Source of the DNA: Anaspis maculata
Lineage: Eukaryota; Arthropoda; Insecta; Coleoptera; Scraptiidae
Direction: 5' to 3'
Assembly: GCA_949128115.1 (NCBI GenBank)
Contig: OX421961.1
Span: 83,931,277 to 83,995,276 of the forward strand
DNA: 64,000 bases
The translations under genes were made by a program, and so were the position numbers. Positions 36,536-48,300 of the stretch are shown piece after piece. The notes under the pieces are model-generated. The model ran no database searches. It worked only from the letters and a program-made list of their open reading frames with translations, and was not told the DNA's origin. Each line of letters begins with the position of its first letter. The stretch's first letter is position 1.

Positions 36536-39500
36536 TTGCTGCACCACTAATCGCGCTATTATTACCGTATAGTGCTGCACCGTTGTGTACCAGCATCTTA
36601 TTTTCTTCCTGCTTTGACATTTCAGCTATCACCGATTCATGCACTCACTGCAGAAAAGTAGACAGTTATCGTTTCAAACTCGGTTTCAAATCAACAACTG
36701 GACTGGGCTAGACAAAACAGGAAACACATTATGTATGTATGTACATTCTCTATCTATTGAGGTTTGGGTTATGCGGCATCTATTTACCAGCTAAGCATGT
36801 TTCTATGAAGATATAATAATTCCGTTTCGCCGAATCATAGAATGAATTATTAATTTTATAAGGCAATACCGACATTTACAAAAAAAAAACATGCGAAAGC
36901 CACCGACCCAGTAATTTGGTGGTACTTAATGCATATTTATTTAGGCGAAATACGTGTGAAAGTTAATTGCTTGAAAATTTGACCCTGTAACTGCTCAACT
37001 TTCCTACAAATTGACCGAATCTCCTGCTTCTCTATAAATTTATCTGCTTGTAATAGCTGCTGGCCTGCGATGCATAATACACTCACTGGTAATTTAGCAC
37101 CTGGCCTGTGACCTCAATTCCTTTTGAGGGTATCAATTTTATTTTGTAACTTCAGAGAACAATACGGTTTTTAGCGTGTAATGTCATCCATTCTTGTAAA
37201 TATGCGGGCATCAGCGGCTCCTATTACGTGTGGCACTACAGTAAAATTTTCGTCGCGATAGTAGAAATGAGAATTTGCGCGTAAATCGTAAATATTTAGG
37301 CTAAGGTTAGGAGCATTGGATTGATGGTTTGTAGAGCATTGTTTTGGTGCTTAGACTGCTTGGTCGTCGGCTTAGTCAATAGAAACATCCACAAAATACA
37401 TCCACAAAATACATCACTCTTATAAGATACCCTCGGAGATACTTAATTATAGATTTATTGTGATGGATTGTTTATTCAAGACAATTTGTTCAAAGGAGAA
37501 AAACACTTGATCTCGTTGAAAAGTCGTTTTAGTAACACTAAGCTTTCCAAAACCGTCAAGTAAGTCACGAAGAGATTTTCCTAAAGCGTCCAAGGTGAGT
37601 CACAAATTTTCCAACCCAGGAACTTTTGCATGTCTTTCAGCTTTCCTTCAGATTTTCAATCAGCTCATTGGACGAGATGACGCAATTTCCGTAATGGGAA
37701 AAATCCCTGCGGGTGACCAATTATGCTCGCGCTGATGGAAATGGGTCACTAATGGCACAAAATTGTCACGTAACAACGCTGTGTATCTAACATCAACATC
37801 AGCGAAAAGATTAGGTACCTACAACAATGAGGGAATGGGCTAGGTTGCGCCCGTCGGCATGTATTAGCCTAGAAATTATTAATGGGATAGGAGGGTGCGG
37901 ACATTGTCTAGCCCTGGTGATTCAGCGAATCTGATGCCTGACACTCGGAATTGATATCTACAGTTTGCTTATAGATGATGACGAGGCGCCTATGGACGCG
38001 CACTATACTAATGAGATGAGAGTTGGAAATTTCGTCCTTGTAAGTTTTCGTTTATGGGTGGCGGTTATTATGCAAAACGCGATGACGCCATCAGAGGCGT
38101 CGCTGAAAATCCAAAAATAGGGTATAATTTCAAAAACTGTGAAGATGTGACGCATGAAAATTATTGCGCAACTGAACTTTCAAAATGGCATTACACATCA
38201 GCAGGATTCGTCCATACCGACAAAGACTTTGTTCCTCGTAAAAGCTTTAGCGAGCGGCACATAAAAAGTTCAAGCCCCACCTTTTTAAGGCCAATGATAT
38301 TTGAAAACCATTGGGGACCGACTAAATACCTACAACTTATTGAAAGTTGGCGTTATGTGAACAAACGGTTTTGAAGTTTTTTACTCATTATTTCAGATCT
38401 GCCGCATCGATCTGATGTTACCGGTATAGGAACAATAAGTAGTTATTTATCAAACACAAACTTTTGAAAACATCACGCAACATTGAGCACAAATCGACGT
38501 GAATTTATTAAGAACTTACTGGGTCTCGCTTTTTGCGTTTGTCCATTCTGTTTTGCAGTAGAAAAGTTTAAACTTTAATCAAAGTCAAATTGTATCTATC
38601 TACCTACTTTCAAGTCCTCGAAATAACACGATTCGGTAACAAAACACGAGTACATAATAAATGATAAAACTGGTGGTAATTGCAGTTGGGAGGTAAAAAA
38701 ATCAACAATTTCGGATGTAAGTAATTTTCCACCTGGATGACCGATTTCCAAAGTTTTTCCACTGTTGAATTACTCCATTCTTTGACAATGCATTTGTCAC
38801 ATCACTTTTCTACCTGACCTTTTCTTGGGCTCTATACAGGGTGATACAACACATGTTTATTTGGTGCAACTGTGGTCTGCATGATCCATTTTTGCGGCCT
38901 AACCTGTGATTATGTTTTACATTTTGTCTTACGTAGACATGTTGCAGCTACAGTTGCTTTGATTAATGTTTGTATTGTTGATTTTTTCAATTTATTCATA
39001 TTATTGATACAGGGCCAATGCACTGGGCAGGTTCAACACCATACCTGAAAAACAACTACTTGCTCCTCGGCAATAGTACTTTATTGGATATACAACGAGC
39101 AAAGAATGATACCCATTCCTTCACGATCATGACATCAGCCTCATAAGCCTTGGGCTAATAAAGGTAGGTATATTAAAAAAAAAACACAGTGATCTGTGAT
39201 ATTTTTTCTTCAAGTTGGATAATCTGATGAGTTGGTAGATTGAAAAAGTTAATCAAAGTCAAAGTGATGTTCGTTCTGCTGAATTGCCGTTTTAATTTAA
39301 TTGTTAGGTCAGATTTTGGCACTGACACATTATTCTTTTTCTGTTGTGTCTTGAAAACGCCGTTAGGCAAGTTATTTCGATAGTGAGAAGTGCTGAGAGG
39401 TGCAATAGGAAGAATATACAGTTAAAAAAGTATCGAGGAGAACACAGGTCTAGCGGCGGGATGTGATTTCGTCGCAAGTGATCCAGCGACCTGAGCTCGT

Positions 39501-39536
39501 CGCACCCTGTAAGGATTAAGTATGTTAATCCACTCC
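36536..39536. other. Intergenic, nothing firmly recognised
   Basis: A 106-codon ORF at 38054-38374 (plus) is open but has no motif I recognise. TACAGGGTGATAC at about 38837 is a lone mariner-like end. Confidence 0.4.
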
Positions 39537-39592
39537 CTGTTCCAGGATCATGATCTGTGATTCTGGCCGTAAGAAAGTGGCTGAGGTCAGTG
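39537..39592 (+). repeat. Partial copy of the 53.8-kb foldback MITE
   Basis: CAGGATCATGATCTGTGATT..GGCCGTAAGAAAGTGGCT matches the right arm of 53806-53964. The left arm was not found. Confidence 0.5.
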
Positions 39593-41156
39593 AGCAAATC
39601 TGCGACATGTCGGCGACTCATCCCCAGAATGACAATTTGACAACACAGCGTAGTTCAGTTGAAAGTTTCATATCATACGGACACAATTTTGATCATAACC
39701 TCCCTTGTATCAAGATGACATTAAACATCAAAAATCAGGGACACCAACACAATTCGAATTTTTCATGGAAAGCTGTGGTTTCTTTGAGCTTGGAATGGAT
39801 TATAGTCTAGACCGAGTTGTTTACATCCGTGCATGCGGCCAAGACCTAAATCCAGTATGGCCGACGTCAGGAAAATAACAATATGCAAGTATATCAACTG
39901 AGGTGAGCCCGCTTAATGAATGCGGGGCCAATGTGTGGATTTTCACTCCAAATCGTCAAGATACTCAATTTTGTACTATTTCTTGAAAAGATTTTCCATG
40001 TCTAATTGAAAATCAAGAAGTAAAATAGAAGTAGAGGTAGAGAGTAGGGATTAAATTCCAAGTGATCACACCTCGTATTGTAGCACCTTGTTGTGGGAGC
40101 GGCTTGTTATGAGTCGCGCGCTGCGGTCAGCTGATTGCGTTGCATGCTGTCACACGTCACACCATAGCGGTCCCATTTCTTTGACGCTTTTCGCTCAATA
40201 TTATTTGTCGTTTCGTTTGATAATTCGCTCATTTCGCGAGGTAATAATGATGCAGCAGTGCCAGGTGTGCAAAGCTTCGGCATACCGGGAGCATACATTG
40301 ACGTTATTTTGGACCTTTATTTGTCTTGCCCCCTTAACATAAAGAAAACGCTGCAAGCACGCCAATGTGTCGTCCTGATAACAAACTCCCGCGCCCCCCC
40401 ACTTTCCCCTGGTCCTAGCGGTTCTCGCGCGTCAACACAGTGTGTAATGGGTATAGGAAAGATCCGTCTAGTATTATACGTCAGTGATTATAGTATAGTT
40501 AAGATAAGATTCACGTTATAATCCTAATATCGTTGATAAACTGATGAACGACACTTGAACTTTTCTACTTCCATCCTAGCTGCAATCCTTATTGTGCGTA
40601 GTGATTCCATTGTGAAACAACATTCTGAATCATTAATAATAATTAAAGGAAACATGTTTAGTGTTGCTTCTGTTGTATTAATTGACGTTAATGTGTTACT
40701 ATTTGGCCTTTTCGATGAGAAATCTATAATAATTGCATGTCTTGCTTAATCTATTTAGTTGATGGTAACGATAATCATTTCAACTGCTTTTACCAATCAG
40801 TTCACCCACAGCTCCCCAGGTATCGTCCTTAGAAATTAAACTTACTACCAAGCGTCAGTACTACATTATGTTGATTTAATAAATGAAAACTACCTAATCT
40901 GATACCTAATATTATACAGAGCGTCCGCGCGAAAACTTAGATTTTAAATTTCAGTGTCAATCATTATCATTAGTTACGCGGGGGACATCGGTCGGTAGGC
41001 AAAAGAAGTGAGAAACAGGGCGACACCTGCACTTCCTTCTCCGCATTACTTAAAATAGATTTCGTGAACGTGAACTGTGAACCGTGAACGTGAATCCTTC
41101 TTACGTACAATTATTGGCGATTGCGAATTGCTGACGGAATTTTTTCGCCCTCTAGA
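39593..41156. other. Intergenic with a GC-rich patch
   Basis: GC-rich, promoter-like composition at 40100-40450. TATAGG near 40450 and ACGTCAGTGATT (initiator-like, about 40478) are roughly 30 bp apart. This is suggestive only; no exon is attached. Confidence 0.3.
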
Positions 41157-41553
41157 AATAAAAATTTCCATATGGCGGCCAAATCATGAAATTCAGCTTG
41201 AAAATGAGAATGTCCATACAAGATAATGAGAGTAAAGTTCCAAGTTCCATGACAATCCCTCCATCAATAACCGATTTCAATATGGTGACCAAGATGGCGG
41301 CGGAATCATGAAATTTACCTTGAAAATAAGAATGTTCATACAAGACAAGAGTAAGTTCCAAGGTTTCATGACAATCCCTCCACTGATAACAGATTTCAAT
41401 ATGGCGGTCAAGATGGCGGCAGAATCAATAAATTTACCTTGAAAATAAGAATTATCATACGAGATACGAGACAAACGTAACTTCCAAGTTTCATAAAATC
41501 GTTCCACTAATAAGAAATTTCAATATGGCGGCCAAGATGGCGGCGCAACCATG
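41157..41553. repeat. Tandem array A, unit about 120 bp
   Basis: Three diverged units plus a partial. Each has TTTCAATATGG(C/T)G(G/A)CCAAGATGGCGGC, then ATGAAATTTACCTTGAAAAT, then AAGTTCCAAG and CATGACAATCCCTCCA. Confidence 0.8.
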
Positions 41554-41560
41554 AAATCCA

Positions 41561-41923
41561 ATCTACCCACTGGCCACCCACGAGGACCTCAGCTATCCAT
41601 TGGAGAAAGTTCCAGGGCATTCATTCCCCGAGGAGGAGTTCAACTTCTTAGAAGTGCACAGGAAATCTTTGTTTTGTGATAATAAAAATGATAACTATGT
41701 TTGCATATAAAAAATAATGCCCATTGGCCACCCTTGGGGACATCAGCTATCCATCGGAAGAAGTTCCAAGGCTCTAGCTTGATTCCCCGAGGACCGAGAA
41801 GGAGTTCAACTTCTTATAGAAGTGCACAGTGAATATCTGTTTTTTGGTAATATGTACTAATTATAACTATATATGGATAAAAAAATTATTCCCCATTGGC
41901 CACCCTTGGGGACATCAGCTATA
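41561..41923. repeat. Tandem array B, left part (unit about 165 bp)
   Basis: Units start with CATTGGCCACCCTTGGGGAC and include AAGTTCCAAGGCTCTAGCTT, CCCCGAGGA..GAGTTCAACTTC and AGAAGTGCACAG. The third unit is cut after GACATCAGCTA by the mariner element and resumes at 44977. Confidence 0.85.
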
Positions 41924-42418
41924 CAGGGTGATTCAGTTTTAACCTACGATACTCCGGGAAAATATTCCTCTCATTGTCCTCATTCAGAATAATATCACAT
42001 ATAGTACCCTCACTCGCTTAATAAGAAAGATACAGGGTGTCAAAGTTGACAAAGAAAAACGTTTTTTCGTCATATCTCTCATGAAAATGATAAAAATGAA
42101 CCACAATTTCGTATACGTACCTTTCATATGGAAGGCATATTTTTGAAAAAAAATTGTAGAAATTTGACACACCAGTGGCGTGCAATGGGGCTACATCAAA
42201 ATTTATCCAAAAAAAGTACGCCACTGACTATTTCGAATTTTTTTCAGAATTTTTAGAAATCTTAGTTCAATTTCGAACAAGGTTAGTTCTTACATTTCTT
42301 AAATTAAGGTCTTAGATACCGAGATATCGAGGTTTTTCACAGGCGTGTCAGGACGCGACTGAGCGAAAATGAAAATCTCAAGTTGGCTATGAGCCATGGG
42401 AAACACGTTGATACAATA

Positions 42419-43334
42419 GACCTAAGAAGTGTGACGTCACAACATGGCAACATGGTCGGCGGTTGACATTTTCAGGAGGCCAACGTCAAACGTGACATGA
42501 CCGTGGGATGCTCGGCACGTGGCATGCACTTGACGTTTCTCTGTTTGTATTTGTCATGTGTTTGTCAAATTTTTGCGAAGGTAAATAACGGAAATGGATA
42601 TAACAAAAAAGATTCATATTTTGGGCTATATCAGGTGGAGGAAATCAAACTATATTGCTATAAACTAAAAACTGCTAACTATAAACTGCGATCCATTGCT
42701 CTTTGCCTCTGAGCATCTCATGAACGAGATTGTCGACGGCGATTCTCCTGCCCAGTTTTTCTTCGAGGTCTTCTTGCTGCCTTGATGGACAGTTACAATG
42801 AAAACGAGCATGTTCCGCGTTGTCCTGACGCTGAGGCTTTTGAGGCTCCCCAGTATTTCTTTCATCCAACTTTGAACCAAGGCGTTCCACTGCCGTTGCC
42901 ACTGCTCGACGAACTGCTCTCTGGCTTTGTTTCTGCTTTCTGGTTTGCTGGTGGGCACTCCTAGGCTTGTTTCCTCTAATCGCAAGCATCAGGGCGAAGG
43001 GTGGGATACCCGAGAGCGCTCGTGCTGCATCATGCGGAACCGTTCTGTAGGCACTGGTGATTCTGAGTGCAGCTTTGCGCAGCTCTCTGTCAATGAGTTG
43101 GGCTTTTTGCAACCAAGTCCGCCTGTATGACGCTGGCTGTCTCTTAGGCTGGCAATTTCAGCAATGCTCACTGCCATTTTGCACTGACTTTTGTGACTTT
43201 TGTTGTGAACCTCCAGAAAATGTCATGCCAAACACAACCAAACATAGAAACGTCACGTTCATGTGACGTTGGCCTCCAGAAAATGTCAACTGCCGGCCAT
43301 GTTGCCATGTTGTGACGTCATCACTTCTCCGGTC
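42419..43334. mobile_element. Nested inverted-repeat element carrying a retrotransposon fragment
   Basis: Left GACCTAAGAAGTGTGACGTC pairs with right GACGTCATCACTTCTCCGGTC. Similarity runs on through CAACATGGCAACATGG and TGACATTTTC(A/T)GGAGG for roughly 110 bp. The outer dinucleotide is TA on both sides (42417-42418, 43335-43336). The interior (42675-43180) is an R1-like retrotransposon fragment. The element lies wholly inside the mariner. Confidence 0.7.
42675..43190 (-). pseudogene. R1-clade-like non-LTR retrotransposon fragment
   Basis: The minus-strand frame from 43112 reads LRKAALRITSAYRTVPHDAA then LSGIPPFALMLAIR. These correspond to the post-reverse-transcriptase 'LRITSAYRTV...AG..P..L...ER' segment of R1-like elements. 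Later comes DNAEHARFHCNCPSRQ and a tail with RIAVDNLVHEMLRGKEQW, matching the terminal zinc-knuckle and C-terminal helix region. The part expected in between (the tryptophan-rich stretch and HG..YL.Q motifs) is missing or scrambled. A frame change occurs near 43112, where the upstream sequence continues in another frame (GGLGCKK). It is a dead fragment. Confidence 0.68.
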
Positions 43335-43403
43335 TATAACAAAATAAATGCTGATGTTTTTTGAAAAGTTTTTAATGAAAACCAATAAAAGAAATACTTT
43401 GGC

Positions 43404-44430
43404 CTACTTAACATACGAAGGTTGAAGAAGATGTTCAAAGTGTGACCCCCCGGTTTCAACACATTTTTGGCAACGTCGAATTGGTGAATTCACGGCATCT
43501 GTCAGCATTCCTTGGTTTTCCTTCAGCATATTACAAGCATCTTCTATTCTGAGGATTAACTCATCGCGGGTAGCTACCGGTGTACTGTAAACTTTGTCTT
43601 TAACGTATCCCCAAACGAAAAAATCTAATGGGTTTAAATCTGGCGAACGCGGCGGCCAGGGTACCGGTCCCACAGTAGGATTCAGTCCAGCAAAGTTGGC
43701 GTTTGCCATCCTTTCAATCCAACGCTCTGGATGGTGCTCATTCGTCCAATCTCTAACCCGGATTCCGAAGTGTGGAGGTGCTCCATCCATTTGAAGCCAG
43801 TGTTGTCGCAGTAAATCAAGAGGCACATCTGCCATCAAGTCGTCTAAATCATTTTGCAGGAATTCATGGAAAAGCGCGGCATTCAGACGTGGTGGTAGGA
43901 AGTGTGGTCCAGCGACATTATTACTAATTATTCCCATCCAGAAATTGACGTTGAATTTACCCTGAAATGATCTGGGTCTAATTTTGTGGGGATTTTCATG
44001 TGCCCACACATGTAGGTTGTGAAAGTTAACTATACCAGCTCGTCTCCTGGATGCAAATTTTGCACAGGTTGGAAATGGAAGGCCTTTCGGTGATCTTTTT
44101 TCAAGGTTCTGAACACTTTTGATTGTGACACATTTAGGAATCTTGCTGCCGCGCTTGAATCGTACTTAAGTTTCGGTCAACATTGAAAGTCCGGAGAATT
44201 CTGTCATTATCCCTGCGATTTTGGATTGGATGTGGCTCACCTACACCTACTCTTCTCAATCCGAACTCGCTGAACCGACGATGTGTTTGAATAAAGACTT
44301 GCGCACTAGGAACTCTTCTTTCCGGAAAGCGTATTTGATATTCTCGGATTCCTGCATCAGCATTTCCATCAGAGTAACCATACACAAAATGAATATCCGC
44401 ATACTCGGTATTTGAAAAAAGTCTGGGCAT
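43404..44430 (-). pseudogene. Tc1/mariner transposase, decayed (DUF4817 + DDE_3)
   Basis: The N-terminal part (44430-44134) has FSNTEYADIHFVYGYSDGNA and IRFPERRVPSAQVF, the DUF4817-type helix-turn-helix. After a frame shift, FLNVSQSKVFRTLKKDH and FQPVQNLHPGDE follow near 44040-44130. The next readable block in a different frame is RAGIVNFHNLHVWAHENPH, so the segment that would hold the first catalytic Asp is deleted at about 44050. The C-terminal part (44009-43404) keeps WLQMDGAPPHF with the second Asp, and PPRSPDLNPLDFFVWG with the third. These are about 53 residues apart, compared with about 41 remembered for relatives, because of an extra stretch around NANFAGLNPTV. The frame shift and deletion make it non-functional. 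Confidence 0.88.
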
Positions 44431-44976
44431 GTTTCACAACGATTACACGTAATCAACAAATTGACGAGTGACAACTGACAGTTACAAATGTCGCTAAAAC
44501 AATTCTTCCAGCAATTTCATGGCCAACTTGAGATTTTCATTTGATTCACACGCCTGTGAAAAACCTCGATATCTCGGTATCTAAGACCTTAATTTAAGAA
44601 ATGTAAAAATTAACCTTGTTCGAAATTGAACTGAGATTTCAAAAAGTTCTGAAAAAAGTTCGAAAGTCAGTGGCGTACTTTTTTTTTTTGATAAATTTTG
44701 ATGTTGCCCCATTGCACGCCCCTGGTCTGTCAAATTTCAACAATTTTTTTTCAAAAATATGCCTTCTATATGAAAGGTACGTATACGAAATTGTGGTTCA
44801 TTTTTATCATTTTCATGAGAGATATGATGAAAAAACGTTTTTTCTTTGTCAACTTTGACACCCTTTATCTTTCTTATTAAGCGAGTGAGGGTACTATATG
44901 TGACATTTTTCTGAATCAGGACAACGAGAGGAATATTTTCCCGGAGTATCGTAGGTTAAAACTGAATCACCCTGTA

Positions 44977-45070
44977 TATCAAAAAAAGTTCTAAGGCTCT
45001 AGCTTCATTCCTCGAGGAGAAGTACAACTTCTTAATTCCTACACGGACAGACAGATGGACAGACAGACAA
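44977..45070. repeat. Tandem array B, right part
   Basis: Resumes the unit cut at 41923: AAGTT(C)TAAGGCTCTAGCTTC, TTCCTCGAGGAGAAG and CAACTTCTTA. It ends in a GACAGACAGATGGACAGACA microsatellite-like run at about 45048-45072. Confidence 0.8.
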
Positions 45071-45366
45071 ACCGGCCATATAAGCGTCATTTTCTTACGA
45101 AAATGTGCTAAAAATTGACCTGCTTCGGAGTTTGCCCCAGCAGCGTCTTCCTCTAATATTTTTTTATTCAAGAAAATCCGGATGGAGACTTTTTGGTTGA
45201 GACACCCTGCATGGTATTATGTACTATCTATCTTACGTAATGAGAAATTGATAATAAAAACAGTTTTTCCTGGTTTTCTTTGCAACCAATAAGTGGCATG
45301 TCGAGATCACGGGAGAGATCATCAGTTAAGTCTATACATACAATCTAAACTGCTGCACAACGAAGT
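45071..45366. other. Intergenic
   Basis: Nothing recognised beyond repeat-flanking DNA. Confidence 0.4.
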
Positions 45367-48300
45367 GTCGGTATCGGAAAAATGGTCCGACTTTGGAAGT
45401 CAATATCTCTTCATTGCCGATTGAGATTTCCATTTTGTTTGTTGCGTTAACTAGCTCAATCTTTCTGTAACCCATTCATTCTATAATAGTGAATGTTGAG
45501 AAACTTTATGTGAATTTTCTACAAAGTGATACATAGAATGGTGCAAAATTGCAACGACTTCATCGTACCCCCATTTTTCAAAAATATATATTATTTTAAT
45601 TTTCTGATACAAGAATTATGAAGTGTGGTGTCATATCTCGAAGGGGTTTAGGAATTTCCCGGATTGGAAGTCTAACATTAAAGATGTAGATCTTTATGTT
45701 GAATGTTGCAGCTTTACGAAACTCAGGCATAGCACAAGCACATAAAGTATGTAACGTCCAGGGGGGCTCTACTTCACTCGGACACTGAAGTTCCACATCG
45801 TTACCATGTTCAGGGGCTGAAATCTGCAAATAGAACATGTTCCATATCTAAAATTCTGATGAAATTCTGACGAAATCCAACGTACGAAAAACAGGCAGGG
45901 ACAACCACTTGAAAAAGTGCCACCTGCTTGGCGCCACACCAAATATTCGGCTGGTGTTGAGAGTGAAATTGTTCTGGACTGTTGGACGAATAATCTTGCT
46001 CAATGTCAACATCCATTCATCAAAAGTGACTCAATCTCGAGTGCCAACAAGGCAAATCTGTAACATTGAAAATAAAAATTTATATCGTCGATGTTAGACT
46101 TCCAATCCGGATAATTCCAGAACAGTTACGAGGTAAGACACCACACTTCATGATTTTTGTCATGCATAAAAAAAATTTCTCGACAAATGGGGTCACGATG
46201 AAGTCGGTACAATTTTGCAGCATTTTACGTATCACCCTGTAGAAATTTTACATGAAGTTTTTCAACATTCACTTTCACAGGATAGGTCACGGATGCATTA
46301 TAGGCCAGTCAAATAAGGAAAGCTGGAGGGAAAAAACTGTTGGAGTTTTGGAAATTTGACAGCAATGTCCGGTAAGGTGTACTGATAAACATACTAAAAG
46401 TCCCCAACTCTACCTATTGAGCTCGAGCCGCCATCTTGGAAAAATGGTCCTTCGATCCAGTTTTCTGCTTATATTGCGCTAATCATCAGAGATATTCAAT
46501 TAGGTTTCATTAAAAATCAAGGCTATAAAATTGCCCACAAAAATTGTTTCATACCGATTTTTTTCTCGTATATGTTGATATTAATAAAATTAATTTAACA
46601 AAAAAAAAATCAAAAAATTAGCGATTTTTTGCCTATGGCTAAAGATATTGTCTTCAAAATTTGTGAAGATGTTGGCAGTTCATATCAAAGCTAAACGTGA
46701 CAGTTGAGATAGAAGAAAAAATTGCGAAAATATTTTTTTATTTTTTTTTCAAATTAAGCAAAATATTGATTTTCGAGTTTGACATTTCCAACAGGGCGGA
46801 GTGGAGGTTTCAATCGAACATGAATCAGTTTTGATATTTACATATTGTAAGACAAGATTTCATCAGTATTGTGCCTTCACGAGCTTCTGGAATGCTTGAT
46901 ATGAATTAAACTAAAAGAATAATATCTAAGTCCAAAAAGTGTTGTCGATTGGTTATAAAGGAAACATTTTGAAACAAAAGACATCAGCAAAGGATATACA
47001 GGAGGTCCAAAGGTTATTCAACTGTATATGAGCCCCATATTGATGTGCCTTATCCAAAATAGTACAAAAGAATCAATCAAAATGTTAAAATCCACCCTGT
47101 ATAACAAAAAGTAACGATACAAAATTGAAGTAGTAAAGCGTACCTGGTGCCAAAAATATAGCCTTTACATTGCTGAAAAAAAGAACAAAATTGATCAATT
47201 TATTTGAAAGTTATTAGTCCTCAAACTTGACTTTACAAATTTCAGCCAGTGAAATTTGGAAAAGTAGAGAGAAGTAACTGTCGGAGTTTCAGAAATTTGA
47301 CAGGGATGTTCGCTGAAGTATACTAGTAAACATACTAAAAGTCCCCGCCAGTACCTGTTGCGCTTGAGCCGCCATCTTGAAATAATGGTCCTTCGATCAA
47401 ATTTATTATCATTTTTCCAAGATGGCGGCTCGAGCACAACAGGTAGTGGCGGGGACTTTTAGTATGTTTATTAGTATATCTTAGCGAACATCCCTGTCAA
47501 AATCCTGAAACTCCGACAGTTACTTCTCTCTACTTTTCCCTATTTCACTGGCTGAAATTTGTAAAGTCAAGTTTGAGGACTAATAACTTCCAAATAAATC
47601 GATCAATTTTGTTCTTTTTTTCAGCAATGTAAAGGCTGTATTTTTGGCACCAGGTACGCTTTACTACTTCAATTTTGTATCGTTACTTTTTGTTATACAG
47701 GGTGGATTTTAACATTTTGATTGATTCTTTTGTACTATTTTGGATAAGGCACATCAATATGGGGCTCATATACAGTTGAATAACCTTTGGATCTCCTGTA
47801 TATCCTTTGCTGATGTCTTTTGTTTCAAAATGTTTCCTTTATAACCAATCGACAACACTTTTTGGACTTAGATATTATTCTTTTAGTTTAATTCATATCG
47901 AGCATTCCAGAAGCTCGTGAAGGCACAATACTGATGAAATCTTGTCTTACAATATGTAAATATCAAAACTGATTCATGTTCGATTGAAACCTTCACTCCG
48001 CCCTGTTGGAAATGTCAAACTCGAAAATCAATATTTTGCTTAATTTGAAAAAAAAATAAAAAAATATATTCGCAATTTTTTTTTCTATCTCAACTGTCAC
48101 GTTCAGCTTTGATGTGAACTGCCAACATCTTCACAAATTTTGAAGACAATATCTTTAGCCATAGGAAAAAAATCGCTAAGTTTTTGATTTTTTTTTTGTT
48201 AAATTAATTTTATTAATATCAACATATACGAGAAAAAAATCGGTATGAAACAATTTTTGTGGGCAATTTTATAGCCTCGATTTTTCATGAAACTTAATTG

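Larger units (their letters stand above)
41924..44974 (-). mobile_element. Tc1/mariner-superfamily element with about 470-bp inverted repeats
   Basis: The ends CAGGGTGATTCAGTTTTAAC and GTTAAAACTGAATCACCCTG are flanked by duplicated TA (41922-41923, 44975-44976). The inverted repeats extend to about 42393 and about 44520, unusually long for this superfamily. The decayed transposase reads on the minus strand (44430-43404). A second inverted-repeat element (42419-43334) is inserted between the transposase stop and the left repeat. The host sequence is tandem array B. Confidence 0.9.

Noticed and set aside
38837..38850. Isolated TACAGGGTGATAC as a full mariner
   Set aside because: No matching inverted end or TA-bounded partner was found nearby.
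43594..43794. 66-codon plus-strand ORF
   Set aside because: Antisense shadow of the mariner transposase DDE region.
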